Shown: positions 23,460 through 32,637 of the stretch, piece by piece
How the letters are laid out: every line of letters begins with the position of its first letter
How positions within the stretch are numbered: position 1 is the stretch's first letter
Origin: JBMOKT01 sp049323895
GTDB taxonomy: Bacteria; Bacillota; Peptococcia; Peptococcales; BICA1-8
Assembly: GCA_049323895.1 (NCBI GenBank)
Contig: JBMOKT010000017.1
Location: 22,156-86,155 of the forward strand
Reading direction: 5' to 3'
DNA length: 64,000 nucleotides
Translations under genes and position numbers: made by a program
The notes under the pieces: model-generated
Database searches by the model: none
What the model was told of the DNA's origin: nothing
The model's input: the letters and a program-made list of their open reading frames with translations, nothing else

Positions 23460-24749
23460 TTATTTTTCCAACCCACGCTGGGTGGTTTCAGTCACTCTAA
23501 TAATCTTAGCCCCTAATCCTCGTAACTTTTGCTCAAAATTTTCATATCCTCGGTCAATATGATAGATGGAATCAATAATAGTTGCATCTTCAGCAATTAA
23601 GCCGGCCAGGACTAACGCAGCACCTGCTCTGAGGTCTGTAGCATTTACAAAGGTTCCGCTTAAGGCGTTCTTATCCTTGCCCTTAATGATGGCAATCCTT
23701 CCTTCCACTTTGATATCCGCTCCCATTCTACGCAGCTCATCTACATGTTTATATCTATTTTCAAAAATGTTTTCACTAATGACGCTGGTCCCTTTTACTG
23801 AGGCTAATAGTGCCATAATTTGTGGCTGCATATCTGTCGGAAATCCAGGATACGGCATAGTTTTTATATCAGCCGGTTTTATGTTATCACTACCCACTAC
23901 TTTGAGCGCACCATCCTCATCAAAAATATGCACTCCCATTTCTTTTAGCTTGGAAACAATGGCTTCCACATGTCTAGTATGAACATTCTCAATTTTTATT
24001 GTACTTTTTGTAATTGCCGCAGCAACCATAAAGGTTCCGGCCTCAATCCGGTCGGGGATGACAGTATGTTCAGCAGGCACAAGTTGTTCAACACCTTGTA
24101 TTGTTATTACATCTGTTCCTGCTCCTGATATTTGCGCCCCCATATTATTTAAAAACCGTTCCAAATCAACAATTTCTGGTTCTTTAGCTGCATTGGAAAT
24201 CACCGTTTTACCCTTAGCCATGGTAGCCGCCATCATAATGTTCTCAGTAGCCCCTACACTAGGGAAATCCAGACATATTTCAGTCCCTCTTAATACTCCG
24301 CCTTCTGCTATGGCCTCAATAAAACCAAATTTTTCCTCAATCTTTGCACCCATAGCCTGTAAACCTTTAAGGTGAAGATCCATAGGACGGGAACCAATGG
24401 CACAGCCTCCCGGGAAGCTTAGTTTAGCAAACCCAAACTTAGCGAGGAGGGGACCCATTACCAGATTTGATGCCCGCATTTTACGCATTAAAAAGTCCGA
24501 AATTTCTATGGAATTTACTTTTGAACTGTCAATTTTCATAGTTGAGCCAGACCAGTCCACCGTACACCCCAAAAACTCTAAAACCTCTTTCATTACATGA
24601 ACATCCCGTAGTCTGGGAACATCATAAATTACTGAGGTTTTTGGCGATAGTAGTGAAGCAGCCAGAATGGGTAAAACAGCATTTTTTGCACCGCTAATTC
24701 TTACGGAACCAGCAAGAGGATTTCCGCCCATAATAATATACTTTTCCAT
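23460..24749 (-). CDS. murA: UDP-N-acetylglucosamine 1-carboxyvinyltransferase MurA
   Basis: First committed step of peptidoglycan synthesis: adds enolpyruvate to UDP-GlcNAc. The 429-residue protein has SGAKNAVLPILAA near the start and the catalytic Cys116 in FPGGCAIGSRPMDLH, the residue attacked by fosfomycin. It ends with DRGYENFEQKLRGLGA. The ATG shares one base with the murB stop (TAATG), so the two are translationally coupled. Confidence 0.97.
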   Translation of the reverse strand: MEKYIIMGGNPLAGSVRISGAKNAVLPILAASLLSPKTSVIYDVPRLRDVHVMKEVLEFLGCTVDWSGSTMKIDSSKVNSIEISDFLMRKMRASNLVMGPLLAKFGFAKLSFPGGCAIGSRPMDLHLKGLQAMGAKIEEKFGFIEAIAEGGVLRGTEICLDFPSVGATENIMMAATMAKGKTVISNAAKEPEIVDLERFLNNMGAQISGAGTDVITIQGVEQLVPAEHTVIPDRIEAGTFMVAAAITKSTIKIENVHTRHVEAIVSKLKEMGVHIFDEDGALKVVGSDNIKPADIKTMPYPGFPTDMQPQIMALLASVKGTSVISENIFENRYKHVDELRRMGADIKVEGRIAIIKGKDKNALSGTFVNATDLRAGAALVLAGLIAEDATIIDSIYHIDRGYENFEQKLRGLGAKIIRVTETTQRGLEK

Positions 24750-25657
24750 TAATATCCCCCCAAAACAAGTATCTCTGGTTCTAGTAAAATGTTATACTGA
24801 TTCTTTACTTGGTATTGAATTTTTTCAATTAAATTTAATACATCGCAGCTGGAAGCACCACCTAAATTTATAATAAAATTAGCATGTTTTTCCGATACCT
24901 GTGCCCTGCCAATCTGCCAGCCCTTAGCCCCAATAGATTCTATTAGGCGTCCTGCAGAATCTCCGGGAGGATTTTTGAAAACACTCCCAGCGTTAGGATA
25001 TTCCCAAGGCTGCCCTGCTTTACGACGATTCAAATTATTAGCCATAATGCTTTTTATTTCCGAAACATCACCACTTTTCAATTTTAGGTGTATTTCAACA
25101 ACAATTCCTTTAAAATGCTGCAGCTTACTTGACCGGTAGGAAAATTGTAAATCTTCTTTATTAAAATGCATTGTTTGCCCTGACAAATCCATAACAGTAA
25201 CACCTTCTACAATATCACTGATGCTGCCGCTAAAAGCACCGGCATTCATTACTACTGCTCCACCAACGGTTCCGGGAATGCCTGAGGCAAATTCCAAACC
25301 CCTCAATCCCCTGTCTGCCGCCTGGCGAGCCAGATAAGGAAGTTTAACACCTCCTTGGACTGTTACCTCTGCACCATTAAATTTCAGTTTCCTTAAACCG
25401 CACAGGCTTATAACTAAACCTCTTATCCCTTCATCTTTAATTAATAAATTGGAACCACCACCGATAATTGTAACCGGCAGGTTATGTTTTGAAGAGAAAT
25501 TAAGAGCTTTTTCCAAATCGATTATATCTAGGGGAGTAAAGAATAAATCAGCCGGCCCCCCTATCTGCCATGTGGTATGCCGGCTCATGGACTCGGAAAT
25601 TTTCACATCACCTTCAACAACGCTCCGAAGTAAAGTTGCTAAACTTGGAAAATCCAT
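24749..25657 (-). CDS. murB: UDP-N-acetylenolpyruvoylglucosamine reductase MurB
   Basis: FAD enzyme that reduces the MurA product with NADPH to UDP-MurNAc. The 302-residue protein has the FAD motifs TIIGGGSNLL and SGIPGTVGGAVVMNAGAF and the catalytic Ser225 in NAGSVFKNP. The C-terminal HANFIINLGGASS is typical of the shorter type II MurB. It sits between murC (13-bp gap) and murA (1-bp overlap). Confidence 0.97.
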   Translation of the reverse strand: MDFPSLATLLRSVVEGDVKISESMSRHTTWQIGGPADLFFTPLDIIDLEKALNFSSKHNLPVTIIGGGSNLLIKDEGIRGLVISLCGLRKLKFNGAEVTVQGGVKLPYLARQAADRGLRGLEFASGIPGTVGGAVVMNAGAFSGSISDIVEGVTVMDLSGQTMHFNKEDLQFSYRSSKLQHFKGIVVEIHLKLKSGDVSEIKSIMANNLNRRKAGQPWEYPNAGSVFKNPPGDSAGRLIESIGAKGWQIGRAQVSEKHANFIINLGGASSCDVLNLIEKIQYQVKNQYNILLEPEILVLGGY

Positions 25658-25670
25658 TTTTCATCCTCCA

Positions 25671-27062
25671 CTAAACAGATGCTAAGGTTTCCCGTTTTGC
25701 TAAAACATCTGCCAAATCAGCGCCAACCTTCCATATGTTCCCTGCCCCTAAGGTTAGAATTAAATCACCTGACCTTGCTACCTCAGCTAAATAATTTTCC
25801 AGTGATTCCCTATTTTTAAAATAATTTAAATCTGTATGGGGGGGTATATGGTCTGCTATTAATTGGGTTGATACACCTGAAATAGGTTTTTCACCCGCTG
25901 AGTAAACCTCATCTAAAATCAGTTTGTCGGCTAAATCAAAGCTTTTTGCAAATTCCTTTGCTAAAAATTGGGTCCTTGTAAACCTATGGGGTTGAAAAAC
26001 AGCAATAATCCTGCCGGAATGACTACTCCTGGCTGCTTGGAGAGTTGCTTTAATTTCTGTTGGGTGATGGGCATAATCATCAACTATTAAAATATCATTA
26101 ATGTTTGCTATTATTTGGAAACGCCTTTGTACTCCACGGAAGTTAGAAAGTGCCTGGTTTATCTTTTCAAAGCTGATGCCAAATTCAAGACCAACGGCAA
26201 CGGCAGCTAATGCGTTACTTATATTATGCTTTCCAGGCACATTTAGTTCCAATTGGCCTATAAATTTATCACCATAGAATATATCCGCCATACTTGTTAA
26301 ACCGTTGTATATAATATTTTTCGCTGTATAGTCAGCATCTTCAGCTAAGCCATAAGTTATCAATTTTCCAGGAATATGGTCAGCAAGTTGCCTGACATAA
26401 AAATTATCGTTGCAAAGGACTGAAAATCCTTGAGGACTTCCAAGATCAACAAATTCATTAAATGCTTTTATTATATTCTCCAGGGAACCGTAATAATCCA
26501 AATGGTCATCTTCGATGTTTGTTATTACTGTAGACCATGGTTTAAGCTTGAGGAAGGAACCATCACTTTCGTCGGCTTCAGCAACCAGATACTCACCTCT
26601 CCCTAACTTTGCATTTCCGCCGATATCATTTAGTTCTCCTCCTACAACTACCGTAGGATCAAATTCATTCTTTTCCAAAACCAAGGCAATCATTGAAGTT
26701 GTTGTGGTTTTTCCATGGGCTCCGGCAATACAAATCCCTTTCTGCCGCTCCATCAGCTGACTAAGCATCTCGGCCCTTTGTAAAATAGGAATATTTAATT
26801 CCTTTGCCCGCTGAACCTCCTGGTTTTCTTCAGGGATTGCTGTGGAGACCACTACCTTATCCACTCCCTGCTGAATATTTATTGCCTTGTGCCCGGCATA
26901 GACAATCGCACCATTTTCTTCCAGTCTTTTTGTTGTTTCTGATACATTCAAATCTGACCCAGAAACCCTATAGCCTAAATCTAATAAAACCTTGGCAATG
27001 CCACTCATTCCGGCACCACCAATTCCTACAAAATGTATCCATTCTTTTTTTGCTTTAGTCAA
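25671..27062 (-). CDS. murC: UDP-N-acetylmuramate--L-alanine ligase MurC
   Basis: ATP-dependent Mur ligase adding L-Ala to UDP-MurNAc. It has an N-terminal nucleotide loop (HFVGIGGAGMSGIA), the ATP loop GAHGKTTTT near residue 115, and VDDYAHHPTE in the C-terminal part. The TTG at 27062 is chosen because AAGGAG is 8 bp upstream; another TTG at 27071 overlaps that site. The 700-bp upstream gap gives it its own promoter (27190-27217), so murC-murB-murA may be expressed separately from murG. Confidence 0.96.
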   Translation of the reverse strand: MTKAKKEWIHFVGIGGAGMSGIAKVLLDLGYRVSGSDLNVSETTKRLEENGAIVYAGHKAINIQQGVDKVVVSTAIPEENQEVQRAKELNIPILQRAEMLSQLMERQKGICIAGAHGKTTTTSMIALVLEKNEFDPTVVVGGELNDIGGNAKLGRGEYLVAEADESDGSFLKLKPWSTVITNIEDDHLDYYGSLENIIKAFNEFVDLGSPQGFSVLCNDNFYVRQLADHIPGKLITYGLAEDADYTAKNIIYNGLTSMADIFYGDKFIGQLELNVPGKHNISNALAAVAVGLEFGISFEKINQALSNFRGVQRRFQIIANINDILIVDDYAHHPTEIKATLQAARSSHSGRIIAVFQPHRFTRTQFLAKEFAKSFDLADKLILDEVYSAGEKPISGVSTQLIADHIPPHTDLNYFKNRESLENYLAEVARSGDLILTLGAGNIWKVGADLADVLAKRETLASV

Positions 27063-27189
27063 AACTTTCAACTCCTTCCAGCCATTCTAGCACAACGCAA
27101 ATATAAAGGCGGAGTATATTCTTTACTTTATATGCAGCATCATGAAAAGATGTTACAACTGCTCCCTTTAGAAGATAATCCTGGTGACT

Positions 27190-27217
27190 ATTATTGGCTT
27201 ATGTATAGTATTGTCAA
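27190..27217 (-). promoter_or_regulatory. Sigma-A promoter for murC-murB-murA
   Basis: On the minus strand a perfect TTGACA (27217-27212), a 16-bp spacer and AATAAT (27195-27190), about 125 bp before the murC start. A long A/T run lies just upstream of the -35, as in UP elements. Confidence 0.55.
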
Positions 27218-27329
27218 AAAAAAATTGTTCTACATAATGATAAAAAAAAATAAATAGGAACATTAGCAGGCCTGTCCATGCTTTCTTTAGAGCAAAACTC
27301 TTGAGACAGACATGCCAAGCAGCTGTCCT

Positions 27330-27783
27330 TTTGGGTCTGACAATACTAATAATGCGATACTTGGGGTCTGTCTTGGTCAGTTTATTGCGTCTGATATACT
27401 TCTCGGTCAATTTATTGCGTCCGATATACTTGAGGGTCTAGCTGTTGCGTCTGACATGAACTTTTTGGTCAGTCTATTTCGTCTGACATACTTAAGGGTT
27501 TAGCTGTTGCGTCTGACACAAGCATTGCATGTTAATCCAAAAGTAGTCAGACTAACAATCTTACTCTGAAGTATATCAGACTAAAAATGTCCACCCAGAA
27601 GCAATTGTCAGACTAGCAATGTTTACCCATTAGAATATCAGACTAACAATGTCACCCAAAAGTATATCAGACCAGTAATCTTCACCTAAAAGCAAATCAG
27701 ACTAGCAATGTTGACTATGAAGAATTGTCAGACGCTCAATCTTCACCCAGAAGTTTATCTGGCAAGCAATCTTCACCCTGAAG
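27330..27783. repeat. Cluster 1 of 30-bp-period repeats, two inverted halves
   Basis: About 450 bp in the murG-murC gap. From about 27370 to 27525 units of about 30 bp read like GGTCAATTTATTGCGTC, then TGATATACTT. From about 27538 to 27783 units of 28-32 bp read like TCAGACTAACAATGTTCACC, then CAGAAGTATA. The second type is an imperfect reverse complement of the first, so the halves face each other about a centre near 27530. Units differ from each other at several bases and have no unique spacers. The last unit supplies the final three murG codons and its stop. Confidence 0.85.
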
Positions 27784-28885
27784 TAAGATCTTGAAGAACC
27801 TTCATTATTTTCTCCAAAGAATCGGGATTTCCTGCTTTTTTCATGTTTACAGACATTTCCTTAAGTTTGTTGGAATCATTAATTAGCCCTGCAATGGTAT
27901 TATATAGATTATCCCTATTCAGGTCTTTTTCTAAAATCATGGCTGCACCTTTACTTGCAACTAGTGATCGGGCATTAAATTCTTGGTGGTTTTCGGCAGC
28001 AAAAGGATAAGGAATTAAAATTCCTGGAAGCCCCAGAGAAGTAATTTCTGCAATGAATGTGGCCCCTGCCCTGCCCACACATAAATCAGCAGCATTTAGA
28101 GCATATTCCATTTCATATATGTATGGCTTAAGAATAATTTTTCCGTATTTTTCCAAATTTATACCCATTGTTGTCAATTTTTCTACAATTTGAGTATACC
28201 CTTCCTCCCCGGTAGTATGGATCAACTGCAAATTAGGTATGGTTAAAAGTTGAGGATAAATTTCAACCATGGCATTATTGATGCTTTTTGCTCCCCTGCT
28301 GCCCCCGCTGACTAAAAGGGTAAATTTATCTTCCTGGAGACCAAAATATTGGCTAGCTTCTTTTTTGCCAATGTTAAAAATTTCCTCCCGAACAGGCAAA
28401 CCTGTTAATATTGTTTTGTTAGGATTGGGGAAATATTTCTGCGAATCGGGAAAAGTTATCATTATTTTATTTACAATACGGGCTAAGGTTTTATTAGTAA
28501 GTCCCGGCAGAGCATTTTGTTCGTGAATAACGGCAGGAATTTGCAAAAGGGATGCAGCTAAAACTACAGGTCCGCACACATATCCCCCGGTTCCCATCAC
28601 TACCTGGGGACGGAATTTCCTAATGATATTAAAGGCCTGGGTTCCACCCTGGACTGCTTTTAAACCAGCCCGAGCAGCCTGCCAGGAAAACTTTCTCTGC
28701 CATCCTTCAACTTCAATGGTTGCAAAAGCAATACCTGCCTCAGGTACTATTTTTGACTCTAAACCTCTTTTAGTCCCAACATAAAGAACTTCTGCCTGCG
28801 GATAATTATTTAAGATATGTTTGGCTACAGCCAGGGCAGGATATACATGCCCCCCGGTTCCCCCGCCTGTAAAAAGGATTCTCAT
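27773..28885 (-). CDS. murG: UDP-GlcNAc--undecaprenyl-PP-MurNAc-pentapeptide GlcNAc transferase MurG
   Basis: Peripheral membrane glycosyltransferase that makes lipid II from lipid I. The 370-residue protein starts MRILFTGGGTGGHVYPALA, has the glycine loop LLVSGGSRGAKSINNA, and the substrate-binding ADLCVGRAGATFIAEIT and PYPFAAENHQEFNA. GGTGG precedes the ATG. Its last codons (Thr-Ser-Gly-stop) are read from the repeat cluster that fills the gap to murC, so the C-terminal tail appears to have been set by the repeat. Confidence 0.97.
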   Translation of the reverse strand: MRILFTGGGTGGHVYPALAVAKHILNNYPQAEVLYVGTKRGLESKIVPEAGIAFATIEVEGWQRKFSWQAARAGLKAVQGGTQAFNIIRKFRPQVVMGTGGYVCGPVVLAASLLQIPAVIHEQNALPGLTNKTLARIVNKIMITFPDSQKYFPNPNKTILTGLPVREEIFNIGKKEASQYFGLQEDKFTLLVSGGSRGAKSINNAMVEIYPQLLTIPNLQLIHTTGEEGYTQIVEKLTTMGINLEKYGKIILKPYIYEMEYALNAADLCVGRAGATFIAEITSLGLPGILIPYPFAAENHQEFNARSLVASKGAAMILEKDLNRDNLYNTIAGLINDSNKLKEMSVNMKKAGNPDSLEKIMKVLQDLTSG

Positions 28886-28973
28886 AAAAAAACCACCATC
28901 CCCAAATAGCTTTACGCCTTTTTGCTTTATGTTTAACTTTGGATAAACACAAAAACCAAAAGGCGTAACGAGA

Positions 28974-30071
28974 TTATTTATTGCAATACCTGGAAATATT
29001 TAGAAGTATTCCCACGCCTACTAAAGAAAGTGTCAATGATGAACCCCCGTAGCTGACAAAAGGAAGGGTTATACCCGTTACTGGAAGGCTGCCAGTAACT
29101 ACACCCATATTAATTACCGACTGAACTGCAACGATACTCGTAAGACCAACGGCTACCAGTGAGGCAAAGCGGTCAGGAGCATATAAGGCAATCCGATAAC
29201 CCCTCCAGATAAACAAGAAAAACAGGAGAATTACTAAAAGAATTCCGATAAAACCTAACTCTTCACCAATAATCGCAAAAATAAAGTCAGTATGCCTTTC
29301 TGGCAGATAGAGGAATTTTTGCCGACTGTTCCCTAACCCGATGCCAAACAGCCAGCCTGAACCAAGTGCATATAAAGACTGTACAGTTTGGTAACCTTCA
29401 TTGCTAGCCGTTTCAAAAGGTTTGAGGTATCCTACAATCCTTTTTAAGCGGTAAGGTTCCTGAATAATAAGAGCTACTACCCCCATTATACCCGTTAAGG
29501 CCAAACCAAACAGGTGGGTAAACCGTGACCCGGCAGCAAGAAACATACAAAAAGCTGTACCGGCAACGGCAATGGTAGTACCTAAGTCAGGCTGCTTTAG
29601 TAAAAGGGCAGCTACTATTCCCAAAATCCCTAATAAATATAGAAATCCTTTAAAGTTCTTTATTTTTTCGGGTTCTAAACTCATAATTCTGGCAAAGAAA
29701 AAAACTATGGCCAGTTTTACTATCTCTGAAGGTGCTAAATTAAGAGGACCCAGTACAATCCATCTGCTGGAGCCGTTTACATTTTTACCTATCCCGGGAA
29801 TTAAGACCATCACCAAGAGAATAAGCGTTATAACAAATCCTGTTACAATCAGCCTTCTGGTTTTATAATAATCAAAGTTCATAAAGAAAAACATGGCAGC
29901 TATGCCTAGACCGGCCCACATCATTTGCCTTTTTAAAAAATGGTATGGGTCATCATAAAATAACATGGCATGATAAGAACTGGCACTTAAAACCATAATC
30001 ACACCAATGCTCAATAAGAGGAAGGTTGTTAAGAATAGAACGATATCGGGCTGCTTTCTTTTAAAGCTCAC
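28974..30071 (-). CDS. ftsW: Lipid II polymerase FtsW (SEDS family)
   Basis: Septal peptidoglycan glycosyltransferase of 365 residues with about ten membrane segments. Family blocks: DYYKTRRLI, GSSRWIVLGPLNLAPSEIVK, QPDLGTTI, LGNSRQKFLYLPERHTDFIF (substrate loop with catalytic Asp) and GITLPFVSYGGSSL. GTG start after GGGGGTGA. It sits between murD (4-bp gap) and murG and acts with the class B PBP encoded upstream. In sporeformers a SpoVE role is also possible. Confidence 0.94.
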   Translation of the reverse strand: MSFKRKQPDIVLFLTTFLLLSIGVIMVLSASSYHAMLFYDDPYHFLKRQMMWAGLGIAAMFFFMNFDYYKTRRLIVTGFVITLILLVMVLIPGIGKNVNGSSRWIVLGPLNLAPSEIVKLAIVFFFARIMSLEPEKIKNFKGFLYLLGILGIVAALLLKQPDLGTTIAVAGTAFCMFLAAGSRFTHLFGLALTGIMGVVALIIQEPYRLKRIVGYLKPFETASNEGYQTVQSLYALGSGWLFGIGLGNSRQKFLYLPERHTDFIFAIIGEELGFIGILLVILLFFLFIWRGYRIALYAPDRFASLVAVGLTSIVAVQSVINMGVVTGSLPVTGITLPFVSYGGSSLTLSLVGVGILLNISRYCNK

Positions 30072-30075
30072 CCAC

Positions 30076-31434
30076 TCACCCCCTTAACTGGAAAACCAGT
30101 TCCTTAAATACATCGCCCCGATGCTCAAAATTATTGAACATATCATAACTGGAACAGGCAGGAGATAAGAGAACCAAATCCCCTTTTTGTGCAAAATGGT
30201 AAGCAGTCTGAACAGCATCTGCAAAGCTTTCTGCTAAATAAATATTTTTAAAGCCCTCATCCGCCATCGCTTTTTTCAATTCTGCCGCAGCTTCCCCAAC
30301 CAAAATTACCTGTTTTACACTTTCTTTGATTTTAGCCGCTAATTCCCGAAAATCACTACCCTTGTTTTTACCGCCGGCTATTAAAATTATGGGGTCATTA
30401 TAAGCTTCCAAAGCTTTAATACTAGCATCGGGATTGGTCCCCTTGGAATCATTGACAAACTTGACTCCATTTATTTCCGCAACTAATTCCAAACGATGGG
30501 GTACTCCGGGAAAATTAATCAAAGAGGTACTGATTTCTTCTGGTTCAAGCCCTAATAAATAACCGGCTGCCACTGCCGCCATAGCATTTTCCAGATTATG
30601 GTTTCCTTTGATGCTCACCTGGTCACGGCTGCAAATAACAACGGGTCCTTCTCCAATATCAATTACTATCTGATTATCTGCTAAATATACCCCTTCTTCT
30701 AACTTATTCCGCCTAGAAAAAAATATCACATGACTTTTAGCTCCGTGAGCTAATTCTTTAACTAAAGGATCGTCAAAATTAAGAATAAGAAAATCTTCTT
30801 CAGTCTGATTCTTAAAAATCCTTGCTTTGACTGCCCGGTAATTATCCATAGTACCGTGCCTGTCTAAATGGTCAGGAGTTAAATTAAGGAATACTGCCAC
30901 CCTGGGTTTGAATTTATCAATGGTTTCCAATTGAAAACTGCTGACCTCTGCAACTATCAGGTCCTTAGCAGTAATATCTTCTACATAGTTTATGAGGGGC
31001 AATCCAATATTCCCCCCAATTATCACCTTTTTTTGAGCATCTTTAAAAATCTGTCCTATTAGGGCTGTTGTAGTAGTTTTCCCATTAGTTCCTGTTACAG
31101 CAATAAAAGGAGCTGAAGAATATCTGTAAGCCAGTTCAATTTCACCAATGACAGGAATGCCTTTTATATTTGCTTCAACCAAGGGTCTAATATTTATTGG
31201 AATGCCGGGACTGACAATAATTAAATCGGGTAATAATTGGTTAATTTCCGGCTGTACTCCCCACAAGGTTTGAATACCCAAAGATGTAATTTCCTGCTCT
31301 ACCTGCTTCATAGCCGATGGCTCTTTTATATCAGTTAAGGTGACTTTGGCACCTTTATTTGCTAAAAATTTACTTGCGGCAATGCCGCTGCGCGCAGCAC
31401 CCATTATTAATACCTTTTTTCCGGCTGCTTCCAT
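30076..31434 (-). CDS. murD: UDP-N-acetylmuramoylalanine--D-glutamate ligase MurD
   Basis: Adds D-Glu to UDP-MurNAc-Ala. The 452-residue protein has an N-terminal nucleotide loop (MGAARSGIAASKFLA), the ATP loop VTGTNGKTTTT (113-123), NLTPDHLDRHG and NDSKGTNPDAS, all as in MurD. GGAGTG precedes the ATG. It begins after a 236-bp gap from mraY that is filled with repeats. Confidence 0.97.
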   Translation of the reverse strand: MEAAGKKVLIMGAARSGIAASKFLANKGAKVTLTDIKEPSAMKQVEQEITSLGIQTLWGVQPEINQLLPDLIIVSPGIPINIRPLVEANIKGIPVIGEIELAYRYSSAPFIAVTGTNGKTTTTALIGQIFKDAQKKVIIGGNIGLPLINYVEDITAKDLIVAEVSSFQLETIDKFKPRVAVFLNLTPDHLDRHGTMDNYRAVKARIFKNQTEEDFLILNFDDPLVKELAHGAKSHVIFFSRRNKLEEGVYLADNQIVIDIGEGPVVICSRDQVSIKGNHNLENAMAAVAAGYLLGLEPEEISTSLINFPGVPHRLELVAEINGVKFVNDSKGTNPDASIKALEAYNDPIILIAGGKNKGSDFRELAAKIKESVKQVILVGEAAAELKKAMADEGFKNIYLAESFADAVQTAYHFAQKGDLVLLSPACSSYDMFNNFEHRGDVFKELVFQLRG

Positions 31435-31449
31435 GGCTACACACTCCTT

Positions 31450-31500
31450 CTTAAGTGGCTAGTTGTTAGTGGCTAGTGGCTAGAAAAATAAGTGACTGGT
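31450..31500 (-). repeat. Dispersed repeat of CCAGTCAC / TAGCCAC units, copy 2
   Basis: The reverse complement, ACCAGTCACTTATTTTTC, then TAGCCACTAGCCAC, then TAACAACTAGCCAC, closely matches 1003-1056. It lies in the mraY-murD gap next to repeat cluster 2. Confidence 0.6.
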
Positions 31501-31521
31501 GCACTAGTTTGATAGTTTGAT

Positions 31522-31676
31522 AGTTGGCATCTGCTTCTGGGTGAAAATTGTTAGTCCGATTACCTTTAGGAGTAGCTTGCAATGCTTGTGTCAGACGCAA
31601 TAAATTGACCAAGAAGTATTCAGACTAAAAAGCTAGACCCTTAAGTACATCAGACCCAACAGCTAAACCCTTAAGT
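31522..31676. repeat. Cluster 2 of 30-bp-period repeats
   Basis: Five to six units in the mraY-murD gap. The reverse complement contains TACTTAAGGGTTTAGCTGTT, ATACTTCTTGGTCAATTTAT and CTGACACAAGCATTGCAAGC. It is therefore a near copy of the left half of cluster 1 in the opposite orientation. The first 40 bp (CTTCTGGGTGAAAATTGTTA) match the other unit type. The far end overlaps the stop codon of mraY. Confidence 0.82.
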
Positions 31677-32630
31677 ATAATTATAACTCATCAGCCCTGC
31701 TACAACTAATAACGCGGCGGCGGTCCAGAAGGTAAGAACTACCCTTTCTTCCGACCATCCCTTAAGTTCAAAATGGTGATGGAGGGGACTCATCAAGAAT
31801 ATCCTTTGCCCAGTTAGCTTAAAGGAAATTACTTGCATGATTACCGACAGGGCTTCTAGTACATAAACTCCGCCGATAATGGGCAGAAACAACTCGGTTT
31901 TCGTGAAAACAGCCAGGGCTGCTATTGCGCCACCTAATGCCAAAGAACCAGTATCCCCCATAAAGACTTTGGCAGGATGGATATTAAAAAACAGAAAACC
32001 TAAACAGCTCCCTACTAAAGCTGCACTAAAAACTGTAATACTGAAAAGCTCCTCAGAAAATCCCAATAAAACATAACCTAAGGAAACAAAAAGGGTGATT
32101 CCGGCAGCCAACCCATCCAAACCGTCTGTCAGATTAACAGCATTGGTAGTGCCTATGGCAACAAATACTACGAAAGGAATGTAAAATACACCCAAATCAA
32201 AGGTGTTGCCAATAAAAGGAACAAGCAATTGGGTTCCCCTGCCTAGGTAATTTACCGCAGACCACGCCAAGAGCACCGACAATATCAACTGACCTATCAG
32301 CTTATCCCTGGCTTTTAACCCCAGAGACCTTTTTTTAATAATTTTAATATAATCATCAATAAAACCAATGAGTCCATAACCCAAGGTAAAAATAAGCAGA
32401 ACATAAGTAATAAGGCTTTCCTGTGCCACGAATACAGTTCCCAAGGTTAAGCTGAAAAGAAACATAACACCTCCCATGGTGGGAGTGCCTTGCTTTTGCA
32501 AATGTCTTTTGGGGCCATCATCCCTTACACTTTGTCCAAACTTGAGCCGCCTCAGGGCAGGAATTAAGAATGGTCCTAGTACCAGGCACGCGCCTGTGCT
32601 TACAAAAAATGCTATTAAAATATCTTTCAC
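31671..32630 (-). CDS. mraY: Phospho-N-acetylmuramoyl-pentapeptide transferase MraY
   Basis: Integral membrane enzyme that makes lipid I from UDP-MurNAc-pentapeptide and undecaprenyl phosphate. The 319-residue protein has about ten membrane segments, LIGFIDDYIKIIKKRSLGL with the catalytic Asp pair, TNAVNLTDGLDGLA, FMGDTGSLALGG and the histidine motif PLHHHFELKGWSE. GTG start after GGTGA. The stop codon and last codons overlap repeat cluster 2. Confidence 0.97.
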   Translation of the reverse strand: MKDILIAFFVSTGACLVLGPFLIPALRRLKFGQSVRDDGPKRHLQKQGTPTMGGVMFLFSLTLGTVFVAQESLITYVLLIFTLGYGLIGFIDDYIKIIKKRSLGLKARDKLIGQLILSVLLAWSAVNYLGRGTQLLVPFIGNTFDLGVFYIPFVVFVAIGTTNAVNLTDGLDGLAAGITLFVSLGYVLLGFSEELFSITVFSAALVGSCLGFLFFNIHPAKVFMGDTGSLALGGAIAALAVFTKTELFLPIIGGVYVLEALSVIMQVISFKLTGQRIFLMSPLHHHFELKGWSEERVVLTFWTAAALLVVAGLMSYNYT

Positions 32631-32637
32631 CTGGTTA

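Noticed and set aside
27168..27410. Minus-strand 80-residue frame upstream of murC
   Set aside because: It has no Shine-Dalgarno, runs through the repeat cluster and covers a good sigma-A promoter; judged a chance frame.
27312..27503. Plus-strand frame translating to tandem 10-residue units (LGQFIASDIL)
   Set aside because: The 10-residue period only mirrors the 30-bp DNA repeat. There is no ribosome site, units outside this short stretch break the frame, and the other clusters do not preserve it.
27330..27783. CRISPR array
   Set aside because: Units are contiguous and diverged, with no constant repeat alternating with unique spacers. Orientation flips in the middle and no cas gene is nearby.
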